Below, piece after piece: positions 1 to 8,350 of a stretch of 32,405 nt of DNA. The notes below the pieces were generated by a model, which searched no databases, was not told where the DNA came from, and was given only the letters and a program-made list of their open reading frames with translations. Position 1 is the stretch's first letter, and each line of letters starts with the position of its first letter. A program made the translations under genes and the position numbers. This DNA comes from Bdellovibrionota bacterium (lineage in GTDB: Bacteria > Bdellovibrionota > Bdellovibrionia > Bdellovibrionales > JAEYZS01): assembly GCA_963169805.1 (NCBI GenBank), contig CAUJDY010000085.1, positions 1-32,405 of the forward strand, written 5' to 3'.

Positions 1-105
1 GATGGTTTTGAAACATCAAGAATTTACGATAACCAATTTGGTGGCGAAGTAATAGAAGAAGCTGGTTACTGGCAAATCTTTGTTGGTGGGAAGCTGACTT
101 TTTAA
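1..105 (+). CDS. C-terminal end of a probable outer-membrane protein (5' end outside window)
   Basis: Frame 1 is open from the first base and ends at a TAA at 103-105, giving 34 residues. The last residues alternate hydrophobic and polar side chains (GYWQIFVGGKLTF) and finish with phenylalanine. This is the usual signature of the last strand of an outer-membrane beta-barrel recognised by the BAM complex. A strong terminator follows 25 nt later, so this is the end of a transcription unit. The family cannot be named from so short a piece; that it is coding rests on the open frame, the C-terminal signature and the terminator. Confidence 0.6.
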   Translation, partial: DGFETSRIYDNQFGGEVIEEAGYWQIFVGGKLTF

Positions 106-130
106 TATCTAATAATTTTGACTTTTCTTT

Positions 131-173
131 AAGCGCGGGCATGTGCAGTACGTTGGTTCCCCGCGCTTTTTTT
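131..173 (+). terminator. Rho-independent terminator
   Basis: The stem AAGCGCGGG (131-139) pairs with CCCGCGCTT (160-168) around a roughly 20-nt loop, and a run of T follows on the + strand. It ends the gene whose tail lies at 1-105. On the - strand the hairpin is not followed by T, so it probably does not serve the convergent gene at 172-609. Confidence 0.85.
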
Positions 174-609
174 ATTGAGTAGCAGATTTAATAATATCAA
201 CCTTATCAGTACGGCCCATCAGCTCATAGGCTTTTAGCCAATCTTTGACATCTCCAAGTGGTATAATACCCAGATGCTTTGAAACTTTATAGGGCAATTT
301 ATAATCTTCCCCAAAGTTCTTCACTCCAAAATATCCCATAATATCAAATTTGACTCCCTGATGAGTGACTTGAAAGAAAAAGGAACTTGTATAAATACCT
401 GAATTTTTCAATTGAGTCTGGTTGTAATGTAATAAAGCCGCTTTTGCTTCGCTCTCGGTGCAGTAAAGAACTAAGTCCCAATCGTTAAAATCATGAACGA
501 TACCCAAAAAATAAAGTAGTCCGGATCCTCCTAGCGAGAATGGTATTTTATGTTCATTTAGCGATTGGCAGATATCCTTGAGAATTTTAACCTTATGATC
601 AATAGACAT
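172..609 (-). CDS. Minimal nucleotidyltransferase-like protein
   Basis: A 145-aa soluble protein. Residues around 27-50 carry GGSGLLYFLG, then HDFNDWDLVLY. This matches the GGS/GG(W/S)-x-L plus D-x-D pattern of the polymerase-beta nucleotidyltransferase fold seen in small stand-alone enzymes (lincosamide or aminoglycoside nucleotidyltransferase-like and MNT toxin/antitoxin proteins). A further acidic residue in KFDIMGYFG (about 87-95) could be the third metal ligand. No HEPN partner lies beside it, so a toxin-antitoxin reading is not supported. It is transcribed divergently from the gene at 660, with 50 nt between the starts. The substrate is unknown; the fold call is inference from motifs. 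Confidence 0.65.
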   Translation of the reverse strand: MSIDHKVKILKDICQSLNEHKIPFSLGGSGLLYFLGIVHDFNDWDLVLYCTESEAKAALLHYNQTQLKNSGIYTSSFFFQVTHQGVKFDIMGYFGVKNFGEDYKLPYKVSKHLGIIPLGDVKDWLKAYELMGRTDKVDIIKSATQ

Positions 610-659
610 GCAGAGTATTTACTGGAATTCCTCAACTGATTCTATTAGAATGAGAGTTC
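610..659. promoter_or_regulatory. Divergent intergenic region with a small palindrome
   Basis: The 50 nt between two divergent starts hold a perfect inverted repeat, ATTCTA-T-TAGAAT, at 639-651. It could be an operator serving both genes or part of an overlapping promoter. No convincing -35/-10 pair was found on either strand. Confidence 0.3.
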
Positions 660-1319
660 ATGAACACTTTTCTAAAGAGCATACTTACTAGTTTTATTTT
701 TTTCTACAGTTTTTCAGGTCACACGCAAATGATCACAACTCTTGCTTCTATTAAAAATGATGGAAAAGAGGTTATTACAACGCGATCTGTACATCTGGAT
801 GCTGTTATTGAATCGATTTTGTACTCAAAGCCTCAGCTGAAAGATGTTTTGAAATCTCGCATGGATACAAAACTTATCAGATCTGAATTAGATCGAGTTT
901 TAGTAGAGAGAATTGTATTTTTTGAATCGAAAAGTTTTAATCAAGTACGGCTTTCCAATGAAGAGACAAAAACTGCTATGGCGAAAGTAAAGGCGGCAGT
1001 AGCCAAGAATGTGGATTTAAAAGAGTTGTGGGCTTTTTTAACATTGTCAGACTCCGAACTTCAGCAAGTGTTAACAATAAAGTTAACAGCAAAGAAGTTT
1101 ATTGAGTTTAAAAACAAGTCCTCGTACATTCCAGCTACAGACGCCGAAGCTTTTAGTTACTACCAAAACAATAAGTCTAAATTTAAAGATATGAGTTTTG
1201 AGAGCTTGAAAACAAAAATTAAAGAAGAAATCTCAAGAGAGCAATCCGAGCAAAGGCTGAATGATTGGATTGATATACTTAAACGTAAGTATGAAGTAAC
1301 TCTTATTGCACCAGTATAA
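660..1319 (+). CDS. SurA N-domain-like periplasmic protein without a PPIase domain
   Basis: A 219-aa protein with an N-terminal hydrophobic segment (residues 5-20, charged start then FLKSILTSFIFFYSFS), read as a signal peptide. The rest is highly charged and helical. The C-terminal part, from about 160 on, contains the pattern YYQNNKSKF then ESLKTKIKEEISREQ and NDWIDILKRKYEV, which resembles the N-terminal chaperone domain and flanking helix of SurA/parvulin proteins. No parvulin rotamase domain is present between these parts, so if related it is a chaperone-only version. It sits 15 nt before a GNAT gene and is probably cotranscribed with it. The family call is by motif memory only. Confidence 0.55.
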   Translation: MNTFLKSILTSFIFFYSFSGHTQMITTLASIKNDGKEVITTRSVHLDAVIESILYSKPQLKDVLKSRMDTKLIRSELDRVLVERIVFFESKSFNQVRLSNEETKTAMAKVKAAVAKNVDLKELWAFLTLSDSELQQVLTIKLTAKKFIEFKNKSSYIPATDAEAFSYYQNNKSKFKDMSFESLKTKIKEEISREQSEQRLNDWIDILKRKYEVTLIAPV

Positions 1320-1334
1320 GCAGGAGGATTTGAT

Positions 1335-1781
1335 ATGAAGCTTTTAGATCCATCACATTTAATGCTTATGGCAGAGATACGAGATATCTACAAAGCATTA
1401 CCTGACTCAGAAGAGTTTGGCTTAATCTGGACTGATAATATGTTGATAGAGAGTTTAAAATCCCAAGAGGTTTTTGGTCTTTTTGATGAAGAGGGGCTCC
1501 TTAAATCATTTTTAATTGTTAAAAAAATAAGTCCAGATATTCACGAAATTCATATGATGATGACACACCCAGAAATTGTGAGGAGAGGCTTTATGGCTCA
1601 ACTTTTTCAAGCCTGGTTGCAGACATGTGCAAGGCCATGGGAAATCTGGCTTGAGGTTCATGAAAGAAATTTGGCTGCCATTCGGTTTTATGAGAAGCAA
1701 GGTTTTCTACTCGACTCTCATAGGGCGAACTATTACCCAGATGGTGGGGCTGCATTGCTTTACTCCCTCAAATGCAATTAA
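1335..1781 (+). CDS. GNAT-family N-acetyltransferase
   Basis: A 148-aa protein with an AGGAGG-type ribosome-binding site (1321-1326) placed correctly before the ATG. The acetyl-CoA binding region is visible as HPEIVRRGFMAQLFQAWL (Q/RxxGxG/A-like loop and helix, about 75-95). It is followed by the typical beta-strand and helix WLEVHERNLAAIRFYEKQGF (about 106-126), in which N-x-x-A-x-x-F-Y-x-K-x-G-F is the GNAT motif B signature. This arrangement is closest to RimI-type alanine acetyltransferases, but the N-terminus is not typical of RimI, so the substrate is left open. It is the last gene before the rimP operon. Confidence 0.8.
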   Translation: MKLLDPSHLMLMAEIRDIYKALPDSEEFGLIWTDNMLIESLKSQEVFGLFDEEGLLKSFLIVKKISPDIHEIHMMMTHPEIVRRGFMAQLFQAWLQTCARPWEIWLEVHERNLAAIRFYEKQGFLLDSHRANYYPDGGAALLYSLKCN

Positions 1782-1862
1782 AATGGATTTGACGACCTTT
1801 TAGACGCTCAGTTGCAATATCTACAACTTAGCGGTGTCTATAGGGGGGTGGGTATAGCTGGC

Positions 1863-1891
1863 TTGATTTTACTCATTCTCTTTGGTAGAAA
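1863..1891 (+). promoter_or_regulatory. Candidate sigma-70-type promoter upstream of rimP
   Basis: TTGATT (1863-1868) and TAGAAA (1886-1891) are separated by 17 nt, each matching four of six consensus bases. A second weak candidate (TTGACG at 1789-1794 with TGCAAT 18 nt later) lies further upstream. The 204-nt stretch 1782-1985 otherwise contains only the hairpin at 1922-1952 and no gene. Confidence 0.35.
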
Positions 1892-1921
1892 TGAGGACTC
1901 CAATTTAAGGGATTTAGAACG

Positions 1922-1952
1922 TGGGCCTTTAAAACTAAGGCCCATTTTTTTT
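1922..1952 (+). terminator. Terminator or attenuator hairpin ahead of rimP
   Basis: TGGGCCTT (1922-1929) pairs with AAGGCCCA (1937-1944) around a 7-nt loop and is followed by eight T. It is a textbook intrinsic terminator in the + direction. It lies 33 nt before the rimP start and downstream of the only visible promoter candidates. It therefore either ends the upstream unit, attenuates the nusA operon, or ends a short RNA. Confidence 0.8.
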
Positions 1953-1985
1953 ATCTTAAGGAATAAAATCTAAAAAGGGTTATTA

Positions 1986-2516
1986 ATGATTTTAGATGGT
2001 TACGAAAAGATCAAAGGCATCGCTCGCGATGTTTGTGAAAAAGAAGGATGCCTTCTTTATGATCTTGAATTTCAATCAGGCTCAAAGGGCCAAGGTCGAA
2101 AGCTTTTAGTTTATGTAGATAAAACAAACGGAGTTTCACTTGATGACTGTGAGCGCGTGTCTCGTGGTGTAAGTGAAGCGCTTGATACTCAAGATATTAT
2201 GCCAGAAGGTGAATATATCCTAGAGGTTTCAAGTCCCGGTTTAGATCGTCCTCTAAAGGAAAGATGGCATTTTGAATCTGCGGTAGGACAGCAGGTGTTT
2301 ATTCATACAACAGAGTCTTTGGTGCAGCCGTCAGAACCAATACAAAGATTCAAAGTGACGGGAGTTTTAGAGTCTATTGCAGAAAAAAATTTGAGTGTGA
2401 AAGCTGATGGGAAAACGTTTCAGATTCCAATCTCAAATATCAAGAAAGCACATATTATTTTTAACTATGACGCCCTTACGGGATCAAATAAAGAATTGAA
2501 GAATCATAAAAATTAA
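1986..2516 (+). CDS. rimP: Ribosome maturation factor RimP
   Basis: A 176-aa protein, slightly longer than the usual 150 or so. RimP binds free 30S subunits and helps assemble the S12/S19 region. The N-terminal half shows the family pattern, with YDLEF near residue 25, a lysine-rich GSKGQGRKLLVYVD strand and VSLDDCERVSRGVSEALD. It is followed by the diagnostic YILEVSSPGLDRPL (about 78-91) and WHFESAVGQQV. The C-terminal SH3-like domain (about 100-160) ends in a strand (FQIPISNIKKAHIIF) typical of RimP. It is the first gene of the rimP-nusA-infB-rbfA-truB order, 17 nt ahead of nusA, as in many bacteria. Confidence 0.96.
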   Translation: MILDGYEKIKGIARDVCEKEGCLLYDLEFQSGSKGQGRKLLVYVDKTNGVSLDDCERVSRGVSEALDTQDIMPEGEYILEVSSPGLDRPLKERWHFESAVGQQVFIHTTESLVQPSEPIQRFKVTGVLESIAEKNLSVKADGKTFQIPISNIKKAHIIFNYDALTGSNKELKNHKN

Positions 2517-2533
2517 GAACAGGAGTGAGTGTG

Positions 2534-3946
2534 ATGTCAGCAGATAATTTTTCAGGACTTACTAGAGTCATTGAACAAATTGGGAAAGAAAAAGGAATTG
2601 GTAAGCAAGTAGTGATTGATGCCATTATCCAAGGAATGCTAACAGCGGCCCGTAAGAAATATGGAACTTACAGAGAAATCGAAGCTCAGTATAATGAAGA
2701 GACGGGTGAAGTTGAATTATTCGAATTCAAAGAAGTTGTTGAAAAAGAAAAGTTTATTGATGAAGAAGTTGAAATTACAGAAGAAGAGGCACACGAGCTA
2801 GATCCTGATTCTGGTATTGGTGATTTTATTGGTATTAAATTAGAAACAAAAGACTTAGGGCGAATTGCAGCTCAAACTGCTCGCCAAATTATCACGCAAC
2901 AAGTTCGTGATGCAGAAAGAGATATTATCTTTGCAGAATTTGAACAGCGCAAAGGCGAAATTGCTTCTGGTATTGTTAGAAGAGTCGAGCGAAATACAGT
3001 TGTTGTGGATCTTGGTAGAACAGAAGCCTACATTCCAATTCGCGAACAAATCCCTGGTGAGAATTACAAACCAGGAGATCGCGTTCAAGGATTTCTTGCA
3101 GAAGTTCGCCAGACAACTAAGGGTCCTCAGATTATTATGTCGCGAGCAGATGAACGCTACCTTATGAAACTTTTTGAAGTGGAAGTGCCAGAAATTCATG
3201 ATGGAATTATTGAGATTAAAGCTGCTGCGCGTGAGCCGGGCTCGAGAGCAAAGATTGCTGTTGCGACATCTGAACCATCTATTGATCCAGTTGGGTCTTG
3301 CGTGGGAATGAAAGGAAGTCGTGTTCAGAATATTGTGCAAGAGCTTCAAGGCGAGAAGATTGATATTATTTTATGGGACGAGGAAATTACTCGTTTTGCA
3401 GTGAATGCTCTTGCTCCAGCTGAGGTCTCAAAAGTTTTTATTGATGAAAATACAAGACATATGGAAGTTATTGTTCCGGACAATCAGTTGAGTTTGGCGA
3501 TTGGTAAAAAAGGCCAGAATGTAAGATTAGCTGCTAAACTCACAGGTTGGAAGATCGATATCGTATCTGAAAATGCTTTAGCTCAAAAAACTGCTCAAGC
3601 AATTTTCAATTTAACATTGGTTGCTGGTGTAAATGAATCTTTAGCTCAGAATATTTTCCAGGCAGGATATAATACGTTTCAAGAAGTTGCCGCAGCTCAA
3701 GTTGCAGATATTCAGATTATCGCAGGGCTTGAGGATGCTGCAAAAGCTGAGAAGTTAATAAAAGACTGTGTAGCAACTCTTAAGAAATATAAAGATTCTG
3801 GTGAAGCAATTCCAACAGGTCCGAAGAATCTACAAGATTCTAAAGATGTTGTAAGTGCTGTAGCTAAGTCGCAGGCTGATGAGAGACTAAAAGAAGAATT
3901 AGCCCGCTTAAATCAGTCTGAGAATAACAGTTCTGAGGATAAGTAA
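2534..3946 (+). CDS. nusA: Transcription termination/antitermination factor NusA
   Basis: I choose the ATG at 2534 (470 aa) because the AGGAG at 2521-2525 is 8 nt away; the in-frame GTG at 2525 overlaps that ribosome-binding site. The domains in order are: an N-terminal RNA-polymerase-binding domain (about 1-125); an S1 domain (about 134-205, GEIASGIVRRVERNTVVVDLG); KH1 (about 230-285, with VGMKGSRVQNIV); KH2 (about 305-350, with AIGKKGQNVRLAAKLTGW); and one helix-hairpin-helix-like C-terminal repeat (about 370-420). NusA binds RNA polymerase and nascent RNA and controls pausing, termination and rRNA antitermination. The acidic, serine-rich last 25 residues look disordered. It is followed 10 nt later by infB. 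Confidence 0.97.
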   Translation: MSADNFSGLTRVIEQIGKEKGIGKQVVIDAIIQGMLTAARKKYGTYREIEAQYNEETGEVELFEFKEVVEKEKFIDEEVEITEEEAHELDPDSGIGDFIGIKLETKDLGRIAAQTARQIITQQVRDAERDIIFAEFEQRKGEIASGIVRRVERNTVVVDLGRTEAYIPIREQIPGENYKPGDRVQGFLAEVRQTTKGPQIIMSRADERYLMKLFEVEVPEIHDGIIEIKAAAREPGSRAKIAVATSEPSIDPVGSCVGMKGSRVQNIVQELQGEKIDIILWDEEITRFAVNALAPAEVSKVFIDENTRHMEVIVPDNQLSLAIGKKGQNVRLAAKLTGWKIDIVSENALAQKTAQAIFNLTLVAGVNESLAQNIFQAGYNTFQEVAAAQVADIQIIAGLEDAAKAEKLIKDCVATLKKYKDSGEAIPTGPKNLQDSKDVVSAVAKSQADERLKEELARLNQSENNSSEDK

Positions 3947-3955
3947 GGAGTGATT

Positions 3956-6631
3956 GTGTCGCAATTAAGAGTGTTTGAATTTGCAAAACAAATTGGCATC
4001 GAAACATTAAATTTGATGGATAAGCTACGTGAGTGGGAAATTCCTGTGAAGAACCACATGGCGTCTCTAGATGATGCTACTATCGAACTTATCAAGGCAA
4101 AGTTAGATGATGAACAGAAGGCAAAGGCCGTTCCTGTAAAGAAAGCAAAAAAGGCTGCAACAAAAAAAACTGCGACTACGACAAAAGCAGCTGCAGTAAA
4201 AAAGGCTGCTACTACGAAGGCGGGATCCTCTACGAAAAAGGTAGCTGAAAAAAGGACTGTCATTCGTCGTAAAGCAGAAGATATTTTATTAGCCCAAGAG
4301 GCGGAGAAGGCAGCCGCAGAAGAAGCATTGCTTCAACAAGAAGCACAAGATGCTGCAGCAGAGATCGAAGTCCAAGAAAGCCAAAGTGCTACACCTTCTG
4401 ATCTGGAGGCAACTTCTCAAGAAAAAGTCGCCCCAACAGAAAAAGCAAAGCCGGATACAAAGAGAAATATCATTGGTCGAATGGATTTAACACGTGTTAA
4501 GGCTCCTGAGCGTCCTGCCGGGTCAGGATATAATCGAGGTGGACCACGTGGTCCAAGTACGACAGGGCAAAGTGGCATGTCCAGTGGCCCCATGTCTTCA
4601 GGTCCTTCTCGTAATCTTCGAACTGGATTCATGCATGCAGTAGATCCAATTTTTGAACAAGAGCATGAAGAAAAACGTAAAAAATTAGAGGAAGAGGAGC
4701 TCGAGAAAGAGCGTAAAAGAAAAGCAAAGGCAGAGGAAGATGCTGCCTTACAACGGTTTTCTGCGACTGATTATAGAAAACGCGAAGTTGTATTCCAACA
4801 AAAGAAGAAAAGAGTGTTAACTGCAAAAGAAGCTAAAAAAACTCAAATCACGACACCAAAAGCTTTGAAGAGAACAATCAAGGTGGATGGAACAATTCAA
4901 GTAGCAGAATTTGCAAAGCAGATGGGGGTTAAGGCGACTCAGATCATCAGTAGGCTCATGAAAGATGGTGTGATGGTCACCTTAAATTCCGAAATTGATT
5001 TTGATACAGCATCAATCATTGCTCCAGATTTTAACTTTGAAGTGCAAAATGTGACTCAGTCTGCGGAAGATCTTATTAAGGAAGTTCAAGCAAAAGAAGC
5101 GACAAGCGATCTATTTGTTAGAACTCCTGTTGTCACTGTTATGGGTCACGTGGATCATGGTAAAACCTCACTTCTAGATGCAATCAGACAGGCTGATGTT
5201 GCCTCTGGAGAAGCCGGTGGAATCACTCAGCATATAGGTGCATACCAAGTTGTTGTTGAGGGTGGACAAGCCATTACTTTTATTGATACTCCAGGTCACG
5301 CTGCATTTACAGCAATGAGAGCTCGTGGAGCTAATGTCACGGATATTGTTATCCTTGTCGTAGCAGCTGATGATGGAATGATGCCACAAACAGTTGAGGC
5401 TTTAAACCACGCAAAAAGTGCCGGTGTACCAATTATCGTAGCCGTTAACAAAATTGATAAACCTGGGGCCAACCCTGATAAAATAAAACAACAACTTTCG
5501 GAGCATGAATTACTTCCGGAAGATTGGGGTGGAACAACTATTTATTGCCAGGTTTCTGCTCTTAAAAAAACAGGGATAAAAGAACTGTTAGAACAAGTTC
5601 TTTTGGTTGCAGAGGTTCAAGAACTCAAGGCAAATCCAAACCGCCCGGCAACTGGTATTGTTATCGAAAGCCGTGTAGATAAAGGGCGTGGTGTTGTAGC
5701 AACTGTTCTTGTGAAAGATGGAACTCTCGAAAATGCACAGTATATAGTTGCAGGAACATCCTCAGGACGTGTGCGATCTATGCAAAACGATCGCGGAGAG
5801 CGACTTGAAAAAGTCGGCCCTGGAGCTCCTGCAGAAATTTTAGGTTTAGATAAGGCGCCTCAGGCGGGTGATGCCTTTGATGTTGTTAGTTCAGAGAAAG
5901 TTTCAGAAGAAGTTGTGCAAAAGAGGTTGGCACTAGAGGCAAAAGAAAAAGCAGCTGCATCCGCAGGTAAAATGTCTTTAGAAACTATTTTTGCAAAAAT
6001 TCAGAACGCAGATGTTAAAGAACTTCCAATTGTTTTGAAAACTGACGTTGCAGGTTCTGCTGAAGCTATAAAAGGTATGCTAGAGAAAACTTCTACTGAT
6101 GAAGTAAAAATTAAAATTCTTCATACAGCAGTGGGTGGGATTACAGAATCAGACGTGCTATTAGCTCAAACTTCTAAAGGTGTTATAATTGGATTTAATG
6201 TTCGGCCAGATAGTGGCGCGCTTTCTTTATCTAAGCAGCGTGGAGTTGAGATTAAATGTTACAGCATCATTTATGAGCTTGTAGATGATATTAAAAAAGC
6301 AATGGGTGGATTACTTGCTCCAGAAATTCGAGAGAATACACTTGGGCAAGCTGAGGTACGCCAAACATTTACGGTACCAAAAGCTGGTACTATTGCTGGT
6401 TGTATTGTGAAGGACGGAAAAGTCACTCGAAATGCAATGGCGCGATTAATTCGAGAAGGACGTATTATCTATGAAGGAAAACTTTCTTCCTTGAAGCGTT
6501 TTAAGGATGATGCGCGTGAAGTAGCAGCTGGTTATGAGTGCGGTATTGGAATTGAAAACTATAATGACATCAAAGTAGGAGACATCATCGAGGCGTTTGA
6601 AAAGCAATCAATAGCAAGAGAGTTACAATAA
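3956..6631 (+). CDS. infB: Translation initiation factor IF-2
   Basis: The GTG at 3956 (891 aa) is preferred because AAGGAG (3945-3950) lies 5 nt upstream. The GTG at 3950 falls inside that site. IF-2 is the GTPase that brings fMet-tRNA to the 30S subunit. A first IF2-N domain ([15 protein letters not shown]) is followed by an Ala/Lys/Glu-rich linker (about 55-290) with a Gly/Ser/Pro patch. A second IF2-N domain comes next ([20 protein letters not shown], about 310-360). The G domain from about residue 395 carries GHVDHGKT (G1), DTPGHAAF (G3), NKIDKPG (G4) and SALKKTG (G5). Domains II-IV complete the protein. The stop is 27 nt before rbfA. Confidence 0.98.
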   Translation: MSQLRVFEFAKQIGIETLNLMDKLREWEIPVKNHMASLDDATIELIKAKLDDEQKAKAVPVKKAKKAATKKTATTTKAAAVKKAATTKAGSSTKKVAEKRTVIRRKAEDILLAQEAEKAAAEEALLQQEAQDAAAEIEVQESQSATPSDLEATSQEKVAPTEKAKPDTKRNIIGRMDLTRVKAPERPAGSGYNRGGPRGPSTTGQSGMSSGPMSSGPSRNLRTGFMHAVDPIFEQEHEEKRKKLEEEELEKERKRKAKAEEDAALQRFSATDYRKREVVFQQKKKRVLTAKEAKKTQITTPKALKRTIKVDGTIQVAEFAKQMGVKATQIISRLMKDGVMVTLNSEIDFDTASIIAPDFNFEVQNVTQSAEDLIKEVQAKEATSDLFVRTPVVTVMGHVDHGKTSLLDAIRQADVASGEAGGITQHIGAYQVVVEGGQAITFIDTPGHAAFTAMRARGANVTDIVILVVAADDGMMPQTVEALNHAKSAGVPIIVAVNKIDKPGANPDKIKQQLSEHELLPEDWGGTTIYCQVSALKKTGIKELLEQVLLVAEVQELKANPNRPATGIVIESRVDKGRGVVATVLVKDGTLENAQYIVAGTSSGRVRSMQNDRGERLEKVGPGAPAEILGLDKAPQAGDAFDVVSSEKVSEEVVQKRLALEAKEKAAASAGKMSLETIFAKIQNADVKELPIVLKTDVAGSAEAIKGMLEKTSTDEVKIKILHTAVGGITESDVLLAQTSKGVIIGFNVRPDSGALSLSKQRGVEIKCYSIIYELVDDIKKAMGGLLAPEIRENTLGQAEVRQTFTVPKAGTIAGCIVKDGKVTRNAMARLIREGRIIYEGKLSSLKRFKDDAREVAAGYECGIGIENYNDIKVGDIIEAFEKQSIARELQ

Positions 6632-6658
6632 CTCTCTTAGTTATGAAGGATGATATAT

Positions 6659-7021
6659 ATGGAATCTTATCGTGTACAAAGAGTAGAAAAAGAGATTCGT
6701 GAAATTGCATCTTCCTACATTGTGTACAATCTAGGAAGTGAACTTGAGGGATTTGCGACTCTTACTCGCGTTATTTGTTCGCGTGATTTGAAGACTGCAA
6801 AAATTCTGGTTCATACTTTTGAAGGTGAAGCGCAAGCTCAGCGGAATGTTTCTAAACTCAAAGAGCACGCTTTTGATATTCAACGCGAAATCAATTCTCA
6901 ATTGAGAATGAAATATTGTCCTAGGATTCAGTTTCACGTGGATGACAAATACGAAGAGGCATTGCGTGTTCAAGAAGAACTTCGTCGATTAGAGCTCGAA
7001 AGAAATCAAGGTAGCAATTAA
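6659..7021 (+). CDS. rbfA: Ribosome-binding factor A
   Basis: Start chosen at the ATG at 6659 (120 aa); GAAGGA (6645-6650) lies 8 nt before it and overlaps the alternative ATG at 6650. RbfA is a KH-fold 30S maturation factor that acts on the 16S rRNA 5' end. The sequence shows the expected N-terminal SYRVQRVEKEIREIASSYI, the central strand TRVICSRDLKTAKILVHTF, and the C-terminal KYCPRIQFHVDD pattern (family P-x-L-x-F-x-x-D). It lies directly after infB and one nucleotide before truB, so it is in the same operon. Confidence 0.95.
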   Translation: MESYRVQRVEKEIREIASSYIVYNLGSELEGFATLTRVICSRDLKTAKILVHTFEGEAQAQRNVSKLKEHAFDIQREINSQLRMKYCPRIQFHVDDKYEEALRVQEELRRLELERNQGSN

Positions 7022-7022
7022 A

Positions 7023-7928
7023 ATGTCTATGTCTGCAGTTTTACTGGTAGATAAGCCCTCTGGGCCTACAAGCCATGATATCGTTTACTGGGCTCGAAAA
7101 GTAACTGGGATTAAAGAGATTGGCCATACTGGAACTTTAGACCCCATCGCATCAGGACTTATGATGTTGGTTATTGGTGAAGCTACAAAATTATCTCAAT
7201 ATTTAATGGATGGTGATAAGGAATACGAAGTTTTAGTTGAGCTGGGCAAGACTTCAAACACCTATGACCGTGAAGGTTCTATTGAAACTACGAATTCGGA
7301 TATTCCTGATTTTGGAATTATAAAAGAAACAGCTTTAAACTTTAAAGGGTCTCTGAAGCTGCAAGTTCCTGCCTTTTCAGCAGTAAAAGTTGATGGTAAA
7401 ACTTTAATGGAGCGAGCTCGTAAAAATGAGGACGCCCCAATTGTTATACGAAATATGGATTTTTATGAGGTTGAAATACTCGAGTTTAAATGTCCATTAA
7501 TGAGAGTTCGTCTGAAATGTAATAAGGGGGCTTACATACGTTCTTGGGTTCACGAGCTAGGGCAAAAGTTAGGGTGTGGGGCCATGGTTAAAGAGTTAAG
7601 AAGAACTCAAAACTCTGGTTTTCATGTTCAAGACGCAATCGTACTCTCTAGGCATACCCCAAAAGAACAGGTTTTAAACAGTTCAGCATGGGTGCCTATT
7701 GAAAAAAGTTTACTCAACTGGCCTCGCATTCTTTTGAATGCTGAGCAAGAAAAGCGAGTTAGGAATGGGCTCATACCCTCGGAAATTGCAGTGCGAGCAC
7801 AGAATGCCATATCTCAAAGCCCCTATAATGAGGCTTTTTTGCAAAGTGAAGTCACCCAAAAGTTAACTTGCATAGTTTCTTTAAACTCAACTCAGAAACT
7901 ACAGTTGAATCGGGTTTTTACGTATTGA
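7023..7928 (+). CDS. truB: tRNA pseudouridine-55 synthase
   Basis: A 301-aa enzyme converting U55 of the T-arm to pseudouridine in nearly all tRNAs. The N-terminus LLVDKPSGPTSHDIV and the catalytic loop GHTGTLDPIASGLMML are diagnostic, with Asp40 as the expected nucleophile. Motif YEVLVELGKTSNTYDREG and the later VPAFSAVKVDGK (P-x-x-S-A-x-K) strand also fit. The C-terminal PUA-like part (about 245-301) is short and weakly conserved. The start lies one nucleotide after the rbfA stop, and no clear ribosome-binding site is visible except AAGG near 7010, so translation is probably coupled. Confidence 0.96.
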   Translation: MSMSAVLLVDKPSGPTSHDIVYWARKVTGIKEIGHTGTLDPIASGLMMLVIGEATKLSQYLMDGDKEYEVLVELGKTSNTYDREGSIETTNSDIPDFGIIKETALNFKGSLKLQVPAFSAVKVDGKTLMERARKNEDAPIVIRNMDFYEVEILEFKCPLMRVRLKCNKGAYIRSWVHELGQKLGCGAMVKELRRTQNSGFHVQDAIVLSRHTPKEQVLNSSAWVPIEKSLLNWPRILLNAEQEKRVRNGLIPSEIAVRAQNAISQSPYNEAFLQSEVTQKLTCIVSLNSTQKLQLNRVFTY

Positions 7929-8041
7929 CTCACTCTATAAATCCTAATAGGTTCAGGTACTTAATAAACTCAAAGGTACGTCTTGCCGTCGTCCTGAGGG
8001 TCAACCTAAACCATCCAAGAATTGGATTTTAAGGAGTTCAC
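7929..8041 (+). promoter_or_regulatory. rpsO leader with two possible hairpins (candidate S15 autoregulatory region)
   Basis: The 113-nt gap before rpsO can fold. AGGTT (7949-7953) and TTCAGG (7952-7957) face CCTGA (7993-7997) and AACCT (8003-8007), giving a long-range stem with an internal loop. Nearer the gene, ATCCAA (8013-8018) pairs with TTGGAT (8022-8027) around a 3-nt loop and is followed by TTT. This hairpin ends just before the AAGGAG ribosome-binding site. Known S15 mRNAs in several bacteria fold in this region to repress their own translation; that this one does is inference. Confidence 0.4.
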
Positions 8042-8311
8042 ATGGCATTACTTAAAGAGATAAAATCACAGGTTATGAAAAAATATAGAAGATCTGAGTT
8101 AGATACAGGGTCTTCAGAAGTTCAAGTAGCTCTTTTAACAAAAAGAATCGATCAACTAACAGAGCATTTTAAAACTCACAAAAAAGATCACCACGGTCGT
8201 AGAGGTCTTATTCATTTAGTTAATCAGAGACGTAAACTTTTAGACTATCTCAAAAAGACAGATACACCAAAGTATGCTCAACTTATTAAAGAGCTCGACA
8301 TCAGAAAATAA
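8042..8311 (+). CDS. rpsO: 30S ribosomal protein S15
   Basis: An 89-aa protein of exactly the usual size. S15 binds the 16S rRNA central domain three-way junction early in 30S assembly. The family signature is clear: [51 protein letters not shown], quoted here only as landmarks at about residues 22-80 ([28 protein letters not shown]). AAGGAG precedes the ATG. It lies upstream of pnp with a 39-nt gap, the order shared by most bacteria. Confidence 0.98.
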   Translation: MALLKEIKSQVMKKYRRSELDTGSSEVQVALLTKRIDQLTEHFKTHKKDHHGRRGLIHLVNQRRKLLDYLKKTDTPKYAQLIKELDIRK

Positions 8312-8350
8312 TTAAAAAAAATTATTAAAACATAAAGAAAAGAGATTTAA

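Noticed and set aside
172-609. MNT/HEPN toxin-antitoxin pair.
   Set aside because: No HEPN gene lies on either side; only the nucleotidyltransferase-like gene is present.
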